Shown one piece after another: positions 44,466 to 52,582 of a stretch of DNA of 64,000 nucleotides. This stretch comes from Haladaptatus pallidirubidus (GTDB lineage Archaea; Halobacteriota; Halobacteria; Halobacteriales; Haladaptataceae): assembly GCF_020700235.1 (NCBI RefSeq), contig NZ_CP085301.1:1488001-1552000 (forward strand), read 5' to 3'. Below the pieces are notes generated by a model. That model was not told where the DNA came from, ran no database searches, and worked only from the letters and a program-made list of their open reading frames with translations. The position numbers were made by a program, and so were the translations under genes. Each line of letters starts with the position of its first letter. The first letter of the stretch is position 1.

Positions 44466-44943
44466 TCGAATCGAGTCGCTCGTCGATGACGTACAAGCAG
44501 CCTTCGATCGCAGACCATCCGATATTGAAGCCGGACTCGATACGGAGAGTGCAGATATCCTCCAACTTCGAAAGTCTTGTCGGCTTCTTGCTGGCGCAGA
44601 GATACTGCTGGACAGCGGATTTTACACAATCGTCATTGAAGCATCGTTCGTCGCGATTGAGCGCGTTATCGAGTTTAAACTTCTCGAAAGCGGTATCGAA
44701 CCCAGGGATCTCCCTGGTACGCATCCGGGTGTGTATCGGGAAGCAGCGATCCGAGGGATTCTATCAGAGTCTGTCGCTGCAGATCTCAAAGACTTGTGGC
44801 GCAACTACCGCGCAAAAACGTACTACCAGGATGGATTGGCCGCCAAAGAACGTGCCGAGAAAATGTATGAGCTCGCTTCTGAGACGCATCTCTTCGTCGT
44901 TAACCTCTCCGCGAAGAAGCACGAATGCCTCTGCGATTCATGA
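44455..44943 (+). CDS. HEPN domain protein, toxin partner of MNT
   Basis: 162 residues from the ATG at 44455, overlapping the MNT gene. Helical throughout: ILQLRKSCRLLAGAEILLDS, FYTIVIEASFVAIERVIEFK, and near the end LWRNYRAKTYYQDGLAAKER. The RN...YY segment stands where HEPN toxins have RX4-6H; no His follows the Arg. RNase activity by the standard mechanism is therefore uncertain, although RNxxxxYY variants are known in archaeal HEPN families. Context with MNT supports a toxin-antitoxin pair. Confidence 0.75.
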   Translation: MSGNRIESLVDDVQAAFDRRPSDIEAGLDTESADILQLRKSCRLLAGAEILLDSGFYTIVIEASFVAIERVIEFKLLESGIEPRDLPGTHPGVYREAAIRGILSESVAADLKDLWRNYRAKTYYQDGLAAKERAEKMYELASETHLFVVNLSAKKHECLCDS

Positions 44944-45336
44944 AACTCTGTGTTTCTATTGGTATAGATCTTTTTATACTCGGAATACGAATGGCTCGCT
45001 AGGAAACTCTTGTGTGAAAATCGAACCCGGATTGTATATCTTCAATCCTCAATCTGTCGCTCTGTGCAACCCATATATGAGAGTATACTCAACAGACGAT
45101 GATATTCATGTTCCACCTCTGTAATTAGTGCTATCGAGAACGTCATCACATCGATCGCACCCCTGTGGTCGCAAAATACAGGATTGTTGGCCGTTCAATA
45201 AGTGCAATCAGTAATCTACGTCACGCCAAAATCGTCTTGGTAGTGGCCGAGAAACGCGTCTATCAGTCGATTACCCAACTATTTTTGACCGGTCGAAAAC
45301 GAGCGCTTAGAGATACTGACTTGCCGCGAATACTAT
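44944..45336. other. Intergenic region with a decayed GC-rich element
   Basis: No gene is recognised. At about 45155-45180 GATCGCACCCCTGTGGTCGC followed by AAAATAC resembles a decayed copy of the shared GC-rich repeat, without a gene in the right place on the minus strand. A lost backbone gene is possible. Confidence 0.3.
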
Positions 45337-45771
45337 CTAGTTAGATGGTCGATGTACAACTGTTTCGAGCTCGTCGAGATCTTCAAAGTCGCTATCTCCC
45401 GTCTGGAGGGTTTCACAGTTGGTGAGAACAGCTGTTGCGAGGTGAATCGCGTCTGCATACGACAGCTCGCGCTCGCGGCGCTGATAGTATTTCGTGCGGA
45501 GCCGTGATGCGTATAATGCGATTTCACTCGTGACAGGAACGACGTGGATCTGCTCGAAATCCTCGATCGCACTCGTGACAAGATCTGCTGTTTCACTCCC
45601 CACCTCGCGATTGAGGATATAATCAACCTCTGTCAAGGTGATCGTTGAAACGATGCCACCAGCGTCCCGCGCATCGTGAATCATCTCTTCGGCGATATCC
45701 GACAGCGTCCCATCAAGACCATATTCGAGCCAGACCCACGAGTCGAGATAAATCACACGTGTCTGCTCCAC
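45337..45771 (-). CDS. PIN-domain RNase toxin (VapC-like)
   Basis: 144 residues. PIN-domain acidic residues are visible: first Asp in VIYLDSWVWLEY, Glu in STITLTEVDYILNREVG, then ELSYADAIHLATAVL and the last Asp in LQTGDSDFEDLDELETV. VapC toxins are magnesium-dependent RNases. The start overlaps the AbrB-type antitoxin gene by 19 bases, the usual order of antitoxin then toxin. Confidence 0.85.
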   Translation of the reverse strand: MEQTRVIYLDSWVWLEYGLDGTLSDIAEEMIHDARDAGGIVSTITLTEVDYILNREVGSETADLVTSAIEDFEQIHVVPVTSEIALYASRLRTKYYQRRERELSYADAIHLATAVLTNCETLQTGDSDFEDLDELETVVHRPSN

Positions 45772-46004
45772 TCGCGACGTTCTCGCTCTAACAACTCCGC
45801 TGCGTCGAGTTCAAGCGGCGCAGCACGCTTCCGAGCAGTTTTGAGACGGTTCATCGGGTCATTTGGAACGCCGATCATTCGAACTCCACCGTCCTCATCG
45901 AACCGAAAGAGGACTTTCTGCCCTTCTGTGAGCTGGAGTCGCTCTCGAACTTTCTTTGGGATGGTGATTTGTCCCTTGCTGGTGATTGTTGCTTCGTACG
46001 ACAT
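45753..46004 (-). CDS. AbrB/SpoVT-type antitoxin (VapB-like)
   Basis: 83 residues. The swapped-hairpin DNA-binding domain is EATITSKGQITIPKKVRERL followed by LTEGQKVLFRFDEDGG. The C-terminal tail (NRLKTARKRAAPLELDAAEL, LERERREW) would wrap the PIN toxin encoded by the overlapping gene. Such antitoxins repress their own promoter. Confidence 0.85.
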   Translation of the reverse strand: MSYEATITSKGQITIPKKVRERLQLTEGQKVLFRFDEDGGVRMIGVPNDPMNRLKTARKRAAPLELDAAELLERERREWSRHV

Positions 46005-46118
46005 CGTCTGTTCTCCTTACAAAATATTCGTTTGTAATGCGTATATCTGTTTCGCATACCGCTGTACTATCGTCTGACTTCGGGCCACACCAAGATCAAC
46101 GACTATCGCTTAATCGAA

Positions 46119-46256
46119 TCAGTAAATCGCGATCCCGTCGTGGTTGCATTCCGGACACTCGCTCGTTTCGACCTCGACCGTGATTCCACACTGCCGACAC
46201 TCGGCGATGACGGTGCTGTATGATCGGCCAGTGATCTGCGTCAGGAGGTCTTTCAT
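46119..46256 (-). CDS. 45-residue zinc-ribbon protein, copy 1
   Basis: Starts MKDLLTQITGRSYSTVIAEC and continues with CRQCGITVEVETSECPEC, then HDGIAIY and a stop. Two Cys pairs (CRQC, CPEC) make a zinc ribbon. The ATG overlaps the TGA of the preceding 58-residue gene (ATGA), so the two are translated together. The pair recurs at 56568-56887 with nearly the same sequence. Confidence 0.7.
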   Translation of the reverse strand: MKDLLTQITGRSYSTVIAECRQCGITVEVETSECPECNHDGIAIY

Positions 46257-46429
46257 GCGAACTCCGGCCTGTGATTGATTTGTTGTTCGTGGATGACGAG
46301 GCCACAGTCCTCGCAGACTGTTTCAATTACGTTGGTGGTGACTAGGCCGTTGCATTTGGGACACTGGGTAGTTGGTTCGCTCGGTACATCTTCGTCGAAG
46401 CCAGTCGCATAGCTGTCGCTGAGTATCAT
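46253..46429 (-). CDS. 58-residue zinc-ribbon protein, copy 1
   Basis: Starts MILSDSYATGFDEDVPSEPT, then TQCPKCNGLVTTNVIETVCE and DCGLVIHEQQINHRPEFA. The CPKC...CEDCGLVI pattern is that of the TFIIB N-terminal zinc ribbon, but the protein stops there and lacks the cyclin folds. It could compete for TFB partners or bind nucleic acid. It overlaps the 45-residue gene, and a GC-rich element lies 36 bases upstream. Confidence 0.75.
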   Translation of the reverse strand: MILSDSYATGFDEDVPSEPTTQCPKCNGLVTTNVIETVCEDCGLVIHEQQINHRPEFA

Positions 46430-46465
46430 TGAAATCGTGACTCATCGAGACGTTTCATCTGGACC

Positions 46466-46485
46466 GCCCCGCACCCTTCAGGGGA
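46466..46485 (-). promoter_or_regulatory. GC-rich inverted-repeat element, zinc-ribbon pair copy 1
   Basis: GCCCCGCACCCTTCAGGGGA on the plus strand, one base off each arm from the common form. AAAATTCTAC follows, giving the coding strand a GAATTTTA run before the repeat. It stands 36 bases before the start at 46429. The next 230 bases (to 46719) hold no gene. Confidence 0.65.
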
Positions 46486-46719
46486 CGATAAAATTCTACG
46501 GTGGTCGAAGCATATCGGCAGAAAACACACGAGTCAGATAATAACTATCAACGACAAATTACACTATTTGATATCTTTGGGTATTGGTCAACGTTTCTAT
46601 TGTAGTAGTCTTCCTCCTCTCGTCTTCGATAATTGGGTCTTATGGATGCTGAAGCAATGTTCGTGCACATACTGGTTGGGGGAAGTAGACAAATATGAAC
46701 AGATCGACCTTTAGATCGA

Positions 46720-47838
46720 TTATTTCTCTTGTAGCAGCGCCTCATCGCCGTACGTCGTACGAAGTGAGTCTAAATACTCGCGTTGATCCCGCAATCGACC
46801 AGTCGGTTCAGCGAACGTATAATCGAACATCTCATCCGGATTGGCATCGTGTTCCTCCACTGGTTCGATCAGATTTGCAAGGGTATTCTCGATTTCAGAA
46901 TCGATACGGCTGATCTCGTCGTCGTCGAGGCGATCTGTGTTGCGGAGGAATGATTCAAACCGACTCAGTGGATCACGCTGGCGCCAGCGTTCGACGTCTG
47001 CTTGGTCACGGTACACCGAGGGGTCATCGGCAGTCGTGTGTGCGCCGAATCGGTATTGAATTGCTTCGATCAGAGTCGGCCGTGGGCGACCGTCAGTTGG
47101 TTGGGTTGCCTTCTTGCGAGCAGCATCCGTTACGGCATACATCGCAAGTGGATCCATGCCATCGACCTGTACGCCTTCAAAACCATAGGCATGCGCTTTC
47201 TGTGCGAAGGTTGCACTGGCCGTCTGGCGCTTGGTGGGGACAGAGATGGCCCATTGATTATTGTTACAAATGAACACCGCCGGAACGTCAAACACGCCAG
47301 CGAAATTGAGTGCTTCGTGGAAATCACCTTCTGACGTAGCACCGTCACCGAAGTGGGCAACCGTCACGTGGTCATCGTTTTTTAATTTCGCCGCCCATGC
47401 CATCCCGACCACGTGCGGGAGGTGATCTCCAATAGTGATATTGAGTGGCAGAATGTTTTTATCTGCGAGTGCTGCGTTCCCGTGTTCATCACCTGCCCAG
47501 TACAGTAAGTACTCCCATGGGAACCCTCGTGCGACAACAGCGCCGTGTTCGCGGTATTGGTATGAGATGACATCCTCGTCGGCCAGTGCATACGTCGAGC
47601 CGATTTGTGCACCCTCTTGGCCAGCTAGTGACGAGTAGGTTCCAAGACGACCCTGTCGCTGTAAACTGATGATGCGCTCATCGAATCGACGACAGAACTG
47701 CATATCGCGGTATATTGCTATAAACGTCTCATCGTCGAGGTCGGGTACGAGCTCTGGTGTAACAACGTGACCGTCGGCGTCCAATACTTGTATCCGATCA
47801 CTTGGATTGCGTGTTAGTAGCTCGGTTGTGCGTATCAT
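46720..47838 (-). CDS. Orphan 2-oxoacid dehydrogenase E1 alpha
   Basis: 372 residues, of the PdhA branch rather than the AcoA branch: FCRRFDERIISLQRQGRLGT, YREHGAVVARGFPWEYLLYW, and the thiamine site VAHFGDGATSEGDFHEALNF ... CNNNQWAISVP. RFGAHTTADDPSVYRD is the usual phosphorylation-loop-like segment. No E1beta, E2 or E3 gene is beside it, so it either works with subunits encoded elsewhere or is a stray copy. The base composition is lower in GC than in the acoABX genes. Confidence 0.85.
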   Translation of the reverse strand: MIRTTELLTRNPSDRIQVLDADGHVVTPELVPDLDDETFIAIYRDMQFCRRFDERIISLQRQGRLGTYSSLAGQEGAQIGSTYALADEDVISYQYREHGAVVARGFPWEYLLYWAGDEHGNAALADKNILPLNITIGDHLPHVVGMAWAAKLKNDDHVTVAHFGDGATSEGDFHEALNFAGVFDVPAVFICNNNQWAISVPTKRQTASATFAQKAHAYGFEGVQVDGMDPLAMYAVTDAARKKATQPTDGRPRPTLIEAIQYRFGAHTTADDPSVYRDQADVERWRQRDPLSRFESFLRNTDRLDDDEISRIDSEIENTLANLIEPVEEHDANPDEMFDYTFAEPTGRLRDQREYLDSLRTTYGDEALLQEK

Positions 47839-47946
47839 TCACTATCGAATACGTTGCCCGACCGGTCACAAAAAACGTATGGTTGTCATAAAAAATCGCT
47901 TCAATATAGAACTGAGAATACATCTGTCTACTATAATGATGGCATT

Positions 47947-48405
47947 TTAGATAATCCCTTGGAACGTTAGTATAATCTGAGCGATGATGGCAGATCCGAA
48001 GAACGTTCCGAAAAAAACGAAGACAGCTACTGTCACCAGTTTCCAGCTCACTTCTTTCATACGCGTCGTTTGAAGTCCGATTGAGAGTCCCGCATATGCG
48101 AGAATAGGCGTTGTGGTTGCTAAGAAGTCAACCTGCTCTGTTAGCGAGAGTACGGTTGACTGCACGGGCGAAAATGGAAGTGCCAGAACGAAGGCAATGA
48201 TCATCGCATAGGCAAACGAGGGCAGTTCAAGAGGTACTAACCGACCAAGCAGCATCGCGACAAATCCAATTGCGATAATGAGGACCATTCCTGGGAGTGC
48301 CGTTCCAATACCAATTCCGTACCCGATTTTGTTGCCAACCAACGTGATAACCCCAACGATGATTAGCATCTTCAACGAATCGGTAGCGAACTCATCAAGC
48401 TCCAT
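47947..48405 (-). CDS. Small membrane protein, partner of DUF3100 protein
   Basis: 152 residues with about four to five membrane helices (LKMLIIVGVITLVGNKIGYG, GMVLIIAIGFVAMLLGRLVP, SFAYAMIIAFVLALPF, LVTVAVFVFFGTFFGSAIIA). Its ATG shares one base with the TGA of the preceding DUF3100 gene (TGATG), so they are cotranslated. Both are probably halves of one transporter. A substrate is not known; the M20 peptidase and SHMT-like genes nearby suggest an amino-acid-like compound. Confidence 0.65.
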   Translation of the reverse strand: MELDEFATDSLKMLIIVGVITLVGNKIGYGIGIGTALPGMVLIIAIGFVAMLLGRLVPLELPSFAYAMIIAFVLALPFSPVQSTVLSLTEQVDFLATTTPILAYAGLSIGLQTTRMKEVSWKLVTVAVFVFFGTFFGSAIIAQIILTFQGII

Positions 48406-49268
48406 CAGTTTTCACCTCCCAATTTTGAGGTGAGAAATCCATAGAGAGCGTTGATAAGCGGAAGCCCAACAAAAATGACGACATAGAGCCCAGTGATGCC
48501 AGTAAGCAGGTTGCTCGTTGCTGCAAACGATAACACTTGATCTTTCGGGACGGACGTCGTCGCCTCTGCTAACGAACTCGAACAGGCAGTCATCATGCTC
48601 GCGCTGCCCATCCCACAGGCCATCGAGAGTGCAAGAGGGTGAAGTCCGGTCGCAGGGGCAAAGCCGCCTAACAACCCAAAGAAAATCGTTCCTAAGACAG
48701 TCCCAGTGATGTACGTCCCGAGAACGCCACGTCCCTCTGGCGAGTCAATTCCGTATTTGTCTGTAACCACACCCAGTGTTGGTTCACGAGCAATGCTGAC
48801 CGCACTACCGATCGCTTCGCGTTTGAGCCCGAGAAAGAGAGCAAGTGGTAATGCAAGGAAGATGGTTCCAAGGTTTCCCAATTCCTGTAGGAGAAATGCG
48901 GGACCAGCAGAGATGAGATCGTTAAACGATGGTGCAACTAACGTGCCATACTTCACTCCGAGCGGCATGAGTGCCACAATGAGAAGCGGGGAGCTGATTT
49001 TGCTAACGTCCTTGGAGACGACTTCCCGAAGCGGTTCGAGATACCGACCAAGGACGCTGTAACTAATCAGAATACCAATCACGACTGCGAAGAGCATCGG
49101 AAGCAAAACTACTTGTCCTGGGCCGAGTGGGAAGGTCTGAGTCCCAATCAACTCCGTAATAGCAACAATCAGGAGTACGGTTCCATGTGTCCGGAGATGC
49201 TCACTCCAGCGGCCATTCGTTCGAATTGGATTCCACCGATCAGTTGATGTGTCCGTATCTTCAGGCAT
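48405..49268 (-). CDS. DUF3100-like membrane protein
   Basis: 287 residues with about eight membrane helices. GTVLLIVAITELIGTQTFPL, FAVVIGILISYSVLGRY and ALSMACGMGSASMMTACSSS with TGLHPLAL are as in the DUF3100 family, recalled as a putative transporter. The N-terminus is cytoplasmic-like and charged (TDRWNPIRTNGRWSEHLRTH). It is divergent from the M20 peptidase at 49450 across 181 AT-rich bases. Confidence 0.65.
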   Translation of the reverse strand: MPEDTDTSTDRWNPIRTNGRWSEHLRTHGTVLLIVAITELIGTQTFPLGPGQVVLLPMLFAVVIGILISYSVLGRYLEPLREVVSKDVSKISSPLLIVALMPLGVKYGTLVAPSFNDLISAGPAFLLQELGNLGTIFLALPLALFLGLKREAIGSAVSIAREPTLGVVTDKYGIDSPEGRGVLGTYITGTVLGTIFFGLLGGFAPATGLHPLALSMACGMGSASMMTACSSSLAEATTSVPKDQVLSFAATSNLLTGITGLYVVIFVGLPLINALYGFLTSKLGGEN

Positions 49269-49449
49269 ATGCTACCATCTCACACATATGCGTTACCTCT
49301 ACAAGAGATCTATAAAAATCATTCTATGGGATACACATTCCTTCGATTTTCTATCTATTATGAACAACTATCTCAACGAACGAAGTGACCAAAGAATGCC
49401 GATATACCACTCACTCTACTTCTGACAGGACCATTTCTCATTATCCCGT

Positions 49450-50547
49450 ATGTTGAATATCTATCCAACACTAATATCCATCGTGGACATTGATCGTCTT
49501 TTGGAGGATCTTATACGGATCGAAAGTCATGAATCGATCGCTGAAATTCAATCATATCTCCTCGAGGAGATTGAAAATGCCGTAAAACACGAGACGGGGT
49601 GCATCAGTGCCCAGAAAGAAGGAGACAACGCTGGACCACAAATCATCCTTAATTCACATATGGATGTCGTTTCACCACATCTGCCTTTCGAACGAGATGG
49701 CGATATCATTCGTGGGCGCGGTGCTTGCGATGCAAAAGGCTGTCTCGTACCAATGATTGCTGCATTTAATACTATTGACCCATCAATCGGGACGGTACAG
49801 TTACTCATCTCGCCAGATGAGGAGACAACGCAACGTGGCCTTGCGACCTACCTTGAGACGGGTGTTAAAGCGGATGCAGCCGTCGTTGGAGAACCGACCG
49901 GCCTTGATATCTGCCCGATGGCACGAGGCCATTATGATCTCGAACTCACGTTTTACGGGCAAGCTGCGCATGGAGCAACACCGGAGAGTGGAATAAACGC
50001 AACAGTCTGCATGGCAGACGCTGTCGACCGCATTGAATCACTTTCGCAGTTGAAAGACGACCATCTTGGATCGAACAGTTTTACTCCAACTATGGCACGC
50101 GCTGGAAGCCGCCCGAATCAAGTGCCTGACTCTGCCACCCTCGTTGTTGACTATCGGACGCTTCCAGTTGAGTCGCGAGTAGAGGCGCTCGAAACGATCG
50201 AAGGAGCGCTTGCTGGATTATCTTGTGAGTTCGATATTGATTTCTACGATAATGGTTCCTCGCTCGACTCATTTGAAACCGATCCAACCGAAGATATTGT
50301 AACCGATCTAGAGAACCATGTCTTATCTGTAACTGGTGAGCGTCCAGCTATTCGACCCTTTGATGCAGCAACAGAAGCCGCGTTCTTCGCTTCAGATATC
50401 CCAACTGTTGTATTCGGCCCAGGGCTCATCGCTGATGACGAAACGCCAATTGCACACTCTGAACGCGAATTCGTCCGATTTTCCGAGGTTGAAGCTGCAA
50501 CCGCAGTACTCACACAATTGCTTGAACAGTGGTTGAAAGGAGACTGA
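49450..50547 (+). CDS. M20 peptidase/deacylase (ArgE/DapE-like)
   Basis: 365 residues. Zinc ligands: His in IILNSHMDVVSPHLPF, bridging Asp in GRGACDAKGCLVPM, the catalytic Glu pair in SPDEETTQRGLATYL, Glu/Asp in AVVGEPTGLDICPM and the final His in PIAHSEREFVRF. The dimerisation domain sits about 160-270. Members remove acyl groups or cleave dipeptides. It lies between a divergent transporter pair and a convergent SHMT-like gene, so it could deacylate an imported amino acid conjugate. A GTG at 49483 is an alternative start. Confidence 0.8.
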   Translation: MLNIYPTLISIVDIDRLLEDLIRIESHESIAEIQSYLLEEIENAVKHETGCISAQKEGDNAGPQIILNSHMDVVSPHLPFERDGDIIRGRGACDAKGCLVPMIAAFNTIDPSIGTVQLLISPDEETTQRGLATYLETGVKADAAVVGEPTGLDICPMARGHYDLELTFYGQAAHGATPESGINATVCMADAVDRIESLSQLKDDHLGSNSFTPTMARAGSRPNQVPDSATLVVDYRTLPVESRVEALETIEGALAGLSCEFDIDFYDNGSSLDSFETDPTEDIVTDLENHVLSVTGERPAIRPFDAATEAAFFASDIPTVVFGPGLIADDETPIAHSEREFVRFSEVEAATAVLTQLLEQWLKGD

Positions 50548-50580
50548 ACAGTGTCCTAATGGTGGGATAGAGGACTGAGA

Positions 50581-51813
50581 TTACTCGTCCAGCGGATTTT
50601 CTTCACAGAGGACAGCAATTTCGGTTTGAACGTTCTCCAGGTCGTCATCGTTGAGAACATGGTTGATAAGCTCGGCAACTTTCTTCATCTCCTCTTCCTC
50701 AAATCCACGGCTTGTTAGCGCTGGTGTCCCAATCCGGATCCCACTCGCCTCGTTCGGACGTGTCTCACCAGGGACAGTAGCTTTTGTGACGTATATTCCG
50801 GCCGCTTCAAGCTTGGCTTCAGCCTCCGAGCCAGTGAGATCGGGGTGCGACTGGCGAAGATCGATTAATACGATATGGGTATCAGTACCGCCAGAAACAA
50901 CATGAATCCCTCTTTCAGCGAGAGTTTGAGCGAGAGTCCGTGCATTTGTAACTAATTGTTCTGCATACGAGTCAAATTCGGGTGTCAAGGCTTCAGCGAA
51001 CCCAGCAGCTTTCCCAGCGATCATTGGCATCGCAGCGCCACCCTGAGAGCCAGGGAACACCGCTGCATCGATCGCATCAGCATACATTTCATCACACAAA
51101 ATAACCCCACCTCGTCCTGCTCGAATGGTCTTATACGTCGATCCCGTTGCAAAATCCGCAATTCCAACAGGTGAAGCAAGTTGATCTGCTGCGATGAGTC
51201 CGGATAAATGGGCGATATCTGCAAGATGGTATGCATCGACAGCATCAGCAGCTGCTTGCACACGCTCCCAATTCACTTCTCGTGGATACGCAGAGTAACC
51301 AGAGATAATCAAATCTGGGTCGAATTCTTCTGCACGGGTCTGCAAATCGTCATAGTCCACGCGGCCTGTCTCGGGGTTCGCATGGTAGAACTCTGTCTCA
51401 TGTTGTTTGCCACTTATGTGACGCGTATCACCATGTGTGATGTGTCCTCCATCAATTGGATCGAGCGCTAGAATGCGATCGTTGGGTTCAAGCACGGCAA
51501 GATAGACCGCTAAATTGGCAAGCGAGCCAGAATGCGGTTGGACATTCACATGATCTGCACCCCATAGCTCTTTGGCATAATCAATTGCCAGTTGTTCTAC
51601 CGTGTCGATATCCTGCGACGCAGGATAGAGCCGGTCATCGGGATATCCGAGCGCATTTCGATTAGTGAGGACACTTCCTTGAGCTGCCATAACTGCTGGA
51701 CTCACATGATTTTCGCTTGCGATCATGAGAAGCCCATTGCGTTGAGTTGTCTCTTCGGCGTCGAGCGCATCAGCCAGATCCTCACTCACCGCTCGTATAG
51801 GATCGGAATTCAT
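50581..51813 (-). CDS. Divergent serine hydroxymethyltransferase paralogue
   Basis: 410 residues from the ATG at 51811-51813; the frame is open to an ATG at 51843. The overall match to GlyA is strong (LLMIASENHVSPAVMAAQGS, VNVQPHSGSLANLAVYLAVL, SGIRIGTPALTSRGFEEEEM). Active-site residues differ. The canonical AEGYPxxRYY block reads ALGYPDDRLYPAS, so the catalytic Glu is Leu and the following Tyr is changed, and STHKT before the PLP Lys reads STYKT. Folate-dependent serine/glycine exchange would need that Glu. A transaldolase, aldolase or alpha-methylserine type role is possible. Genes around it look transferred. Confidence 0.75.
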   Translation of the reverse strand: MNSDPIRAVSEDLADALDAEETTQRNGLLMIASENHVSPAVMAAQGSVLTNRNALGYPDDRLYPASQDIDTVEQLAIDYAKELWGADHVNVQPHSGSLANLAVYLAVLEPNDRILALDPIDGGHITHGDTRHISGKQHETEFYHANPETGRVDYDDLQTRAEEFDPDLIISGYSAYPREVNWERVQAAADAVDAYHLADIAHLSGLIAADQLASPVGIADFATGSTYKTIRAGRGGVILCDEMYADAIDAAVFPGSQGGAAMPMIAGKAAGFAEALTPEFDSYAEQLVTNARTLAQTLAERGIHVVSGGTDTHIVLIDLRQSHPDLTGSEAEAKLEAAGIYVTKATVPGETRPNEASGIRIGTPALTSRGFEEEEMKKVAELINHVLNDDDLENVQTEIAVLCEENPLDE

Positions 51814-52082
51814 AGTACTACTACCAAATTGAGTAGCCAACATAATTGTATGGGGGCTGAATCAAAATCCCTGAAATAATACCCACAAGTCCTCGGGTCC
51901 AGTAGGTTCAGAGATCACCATGTAGTCAGAGAACAGCCTGCCCGACACAGCTTACGTCTCGGTAAACAATTGGGTGCTATCTACGGCGTCGTTTCAGTGA
52001 ACTATACTGGACTTTCATCCTCCATTCAAGATATCTTCAGACCACCACGCGTTCCGACCACAAACGCGGTGGTCAGTACCAC
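51814..52082. other. Intergenic region before backbone copy 2
   Basis: No coding frame is recognised. It contains the hairpin at 52040-52074 and then joins the conserved direct repeat at 52083. The part 52083-52288 is the conserved non-coding lead of the repeat block. Confidence 0.35.
52040..52074. other. Inverted repeat just before backbone copy 2
   Basis: GACCACCACGCGTT (52040-52053) pairs with AAACGCGGTGGTC (52062-52074) with one bulged base and an 8-base loop. It stands nine bases before the start of the block shared with 35362. It may be a terminator for the plus strand, a recombination site, or the boundary of the integrated element. No equivalent was found before copy 1. Confidence 0.4.
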
Positions 52083-52288
52083 CACTTCCGCTCTGGTTGG
52101 CTGACCTCTTTATTAATAGCCTTCGAAGAAGGAACTGCAGTCGTAACCCAGCGCACAGCGTGGATTCTGTGCCTCTACCCATCCTGCCACGCTGTGTGCT
52201 CCCCCTTGCATCATCAGACCACCAACGGGACGAGCGTGTGCTGTGTCCCGAGGATTTACGTCAGTAGTCAGTGTCTTTGAGCATATCG

Positions 52289-52525
52289 ATGATTTCGAAT
52301 CGGCAATCGCCACTCACACCACTTGCGCAAAAATCGCTCGATGCGCTTGCAAGCGAACTGCCGAGTGAAAGAGAACTCACGTACGAGCAAGCGTACGCGA
52401 TCCTCAAGGACTACGAGGGTCTAGAGCAGCCCGCGGCCGAAGATATCATTGAACGCCTCTATATGCGAGGCCACATCTACGAAGTCGAAGGAAAGATTCG
52501 GCTGACTGATTATCGACCTGAATAG
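52289..52525 (+). CDS. 78-residue accessory protein, copy 2
   Basis: Starts MISNRQSPLTPLAQKSLDAL and ends EVEGKIRLTDYRPE like its copy at 35564. Differences cluster in the middle (SERELTYEQAYAILKDYEGL). The C-terminal 30 residues are identical. The TATA-like region is weaker here than in copy 1 (no TATATATA run), so the two may be expressed differently. The function is unknown. Confidence 0.7.
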   Translation: MISNRQSPLTPLAQKSLDALASELPSERELTYEQAYAILKDYEGLEQPAAEDIIERLYMRGHIYEVEGKIRLTDYRPE

Positions 52526-52582
52526 CGAGCATTGGCTCGGTGATAAAGCTGCATTCGGCGCTCGAATTCGACGGTCCTACAC

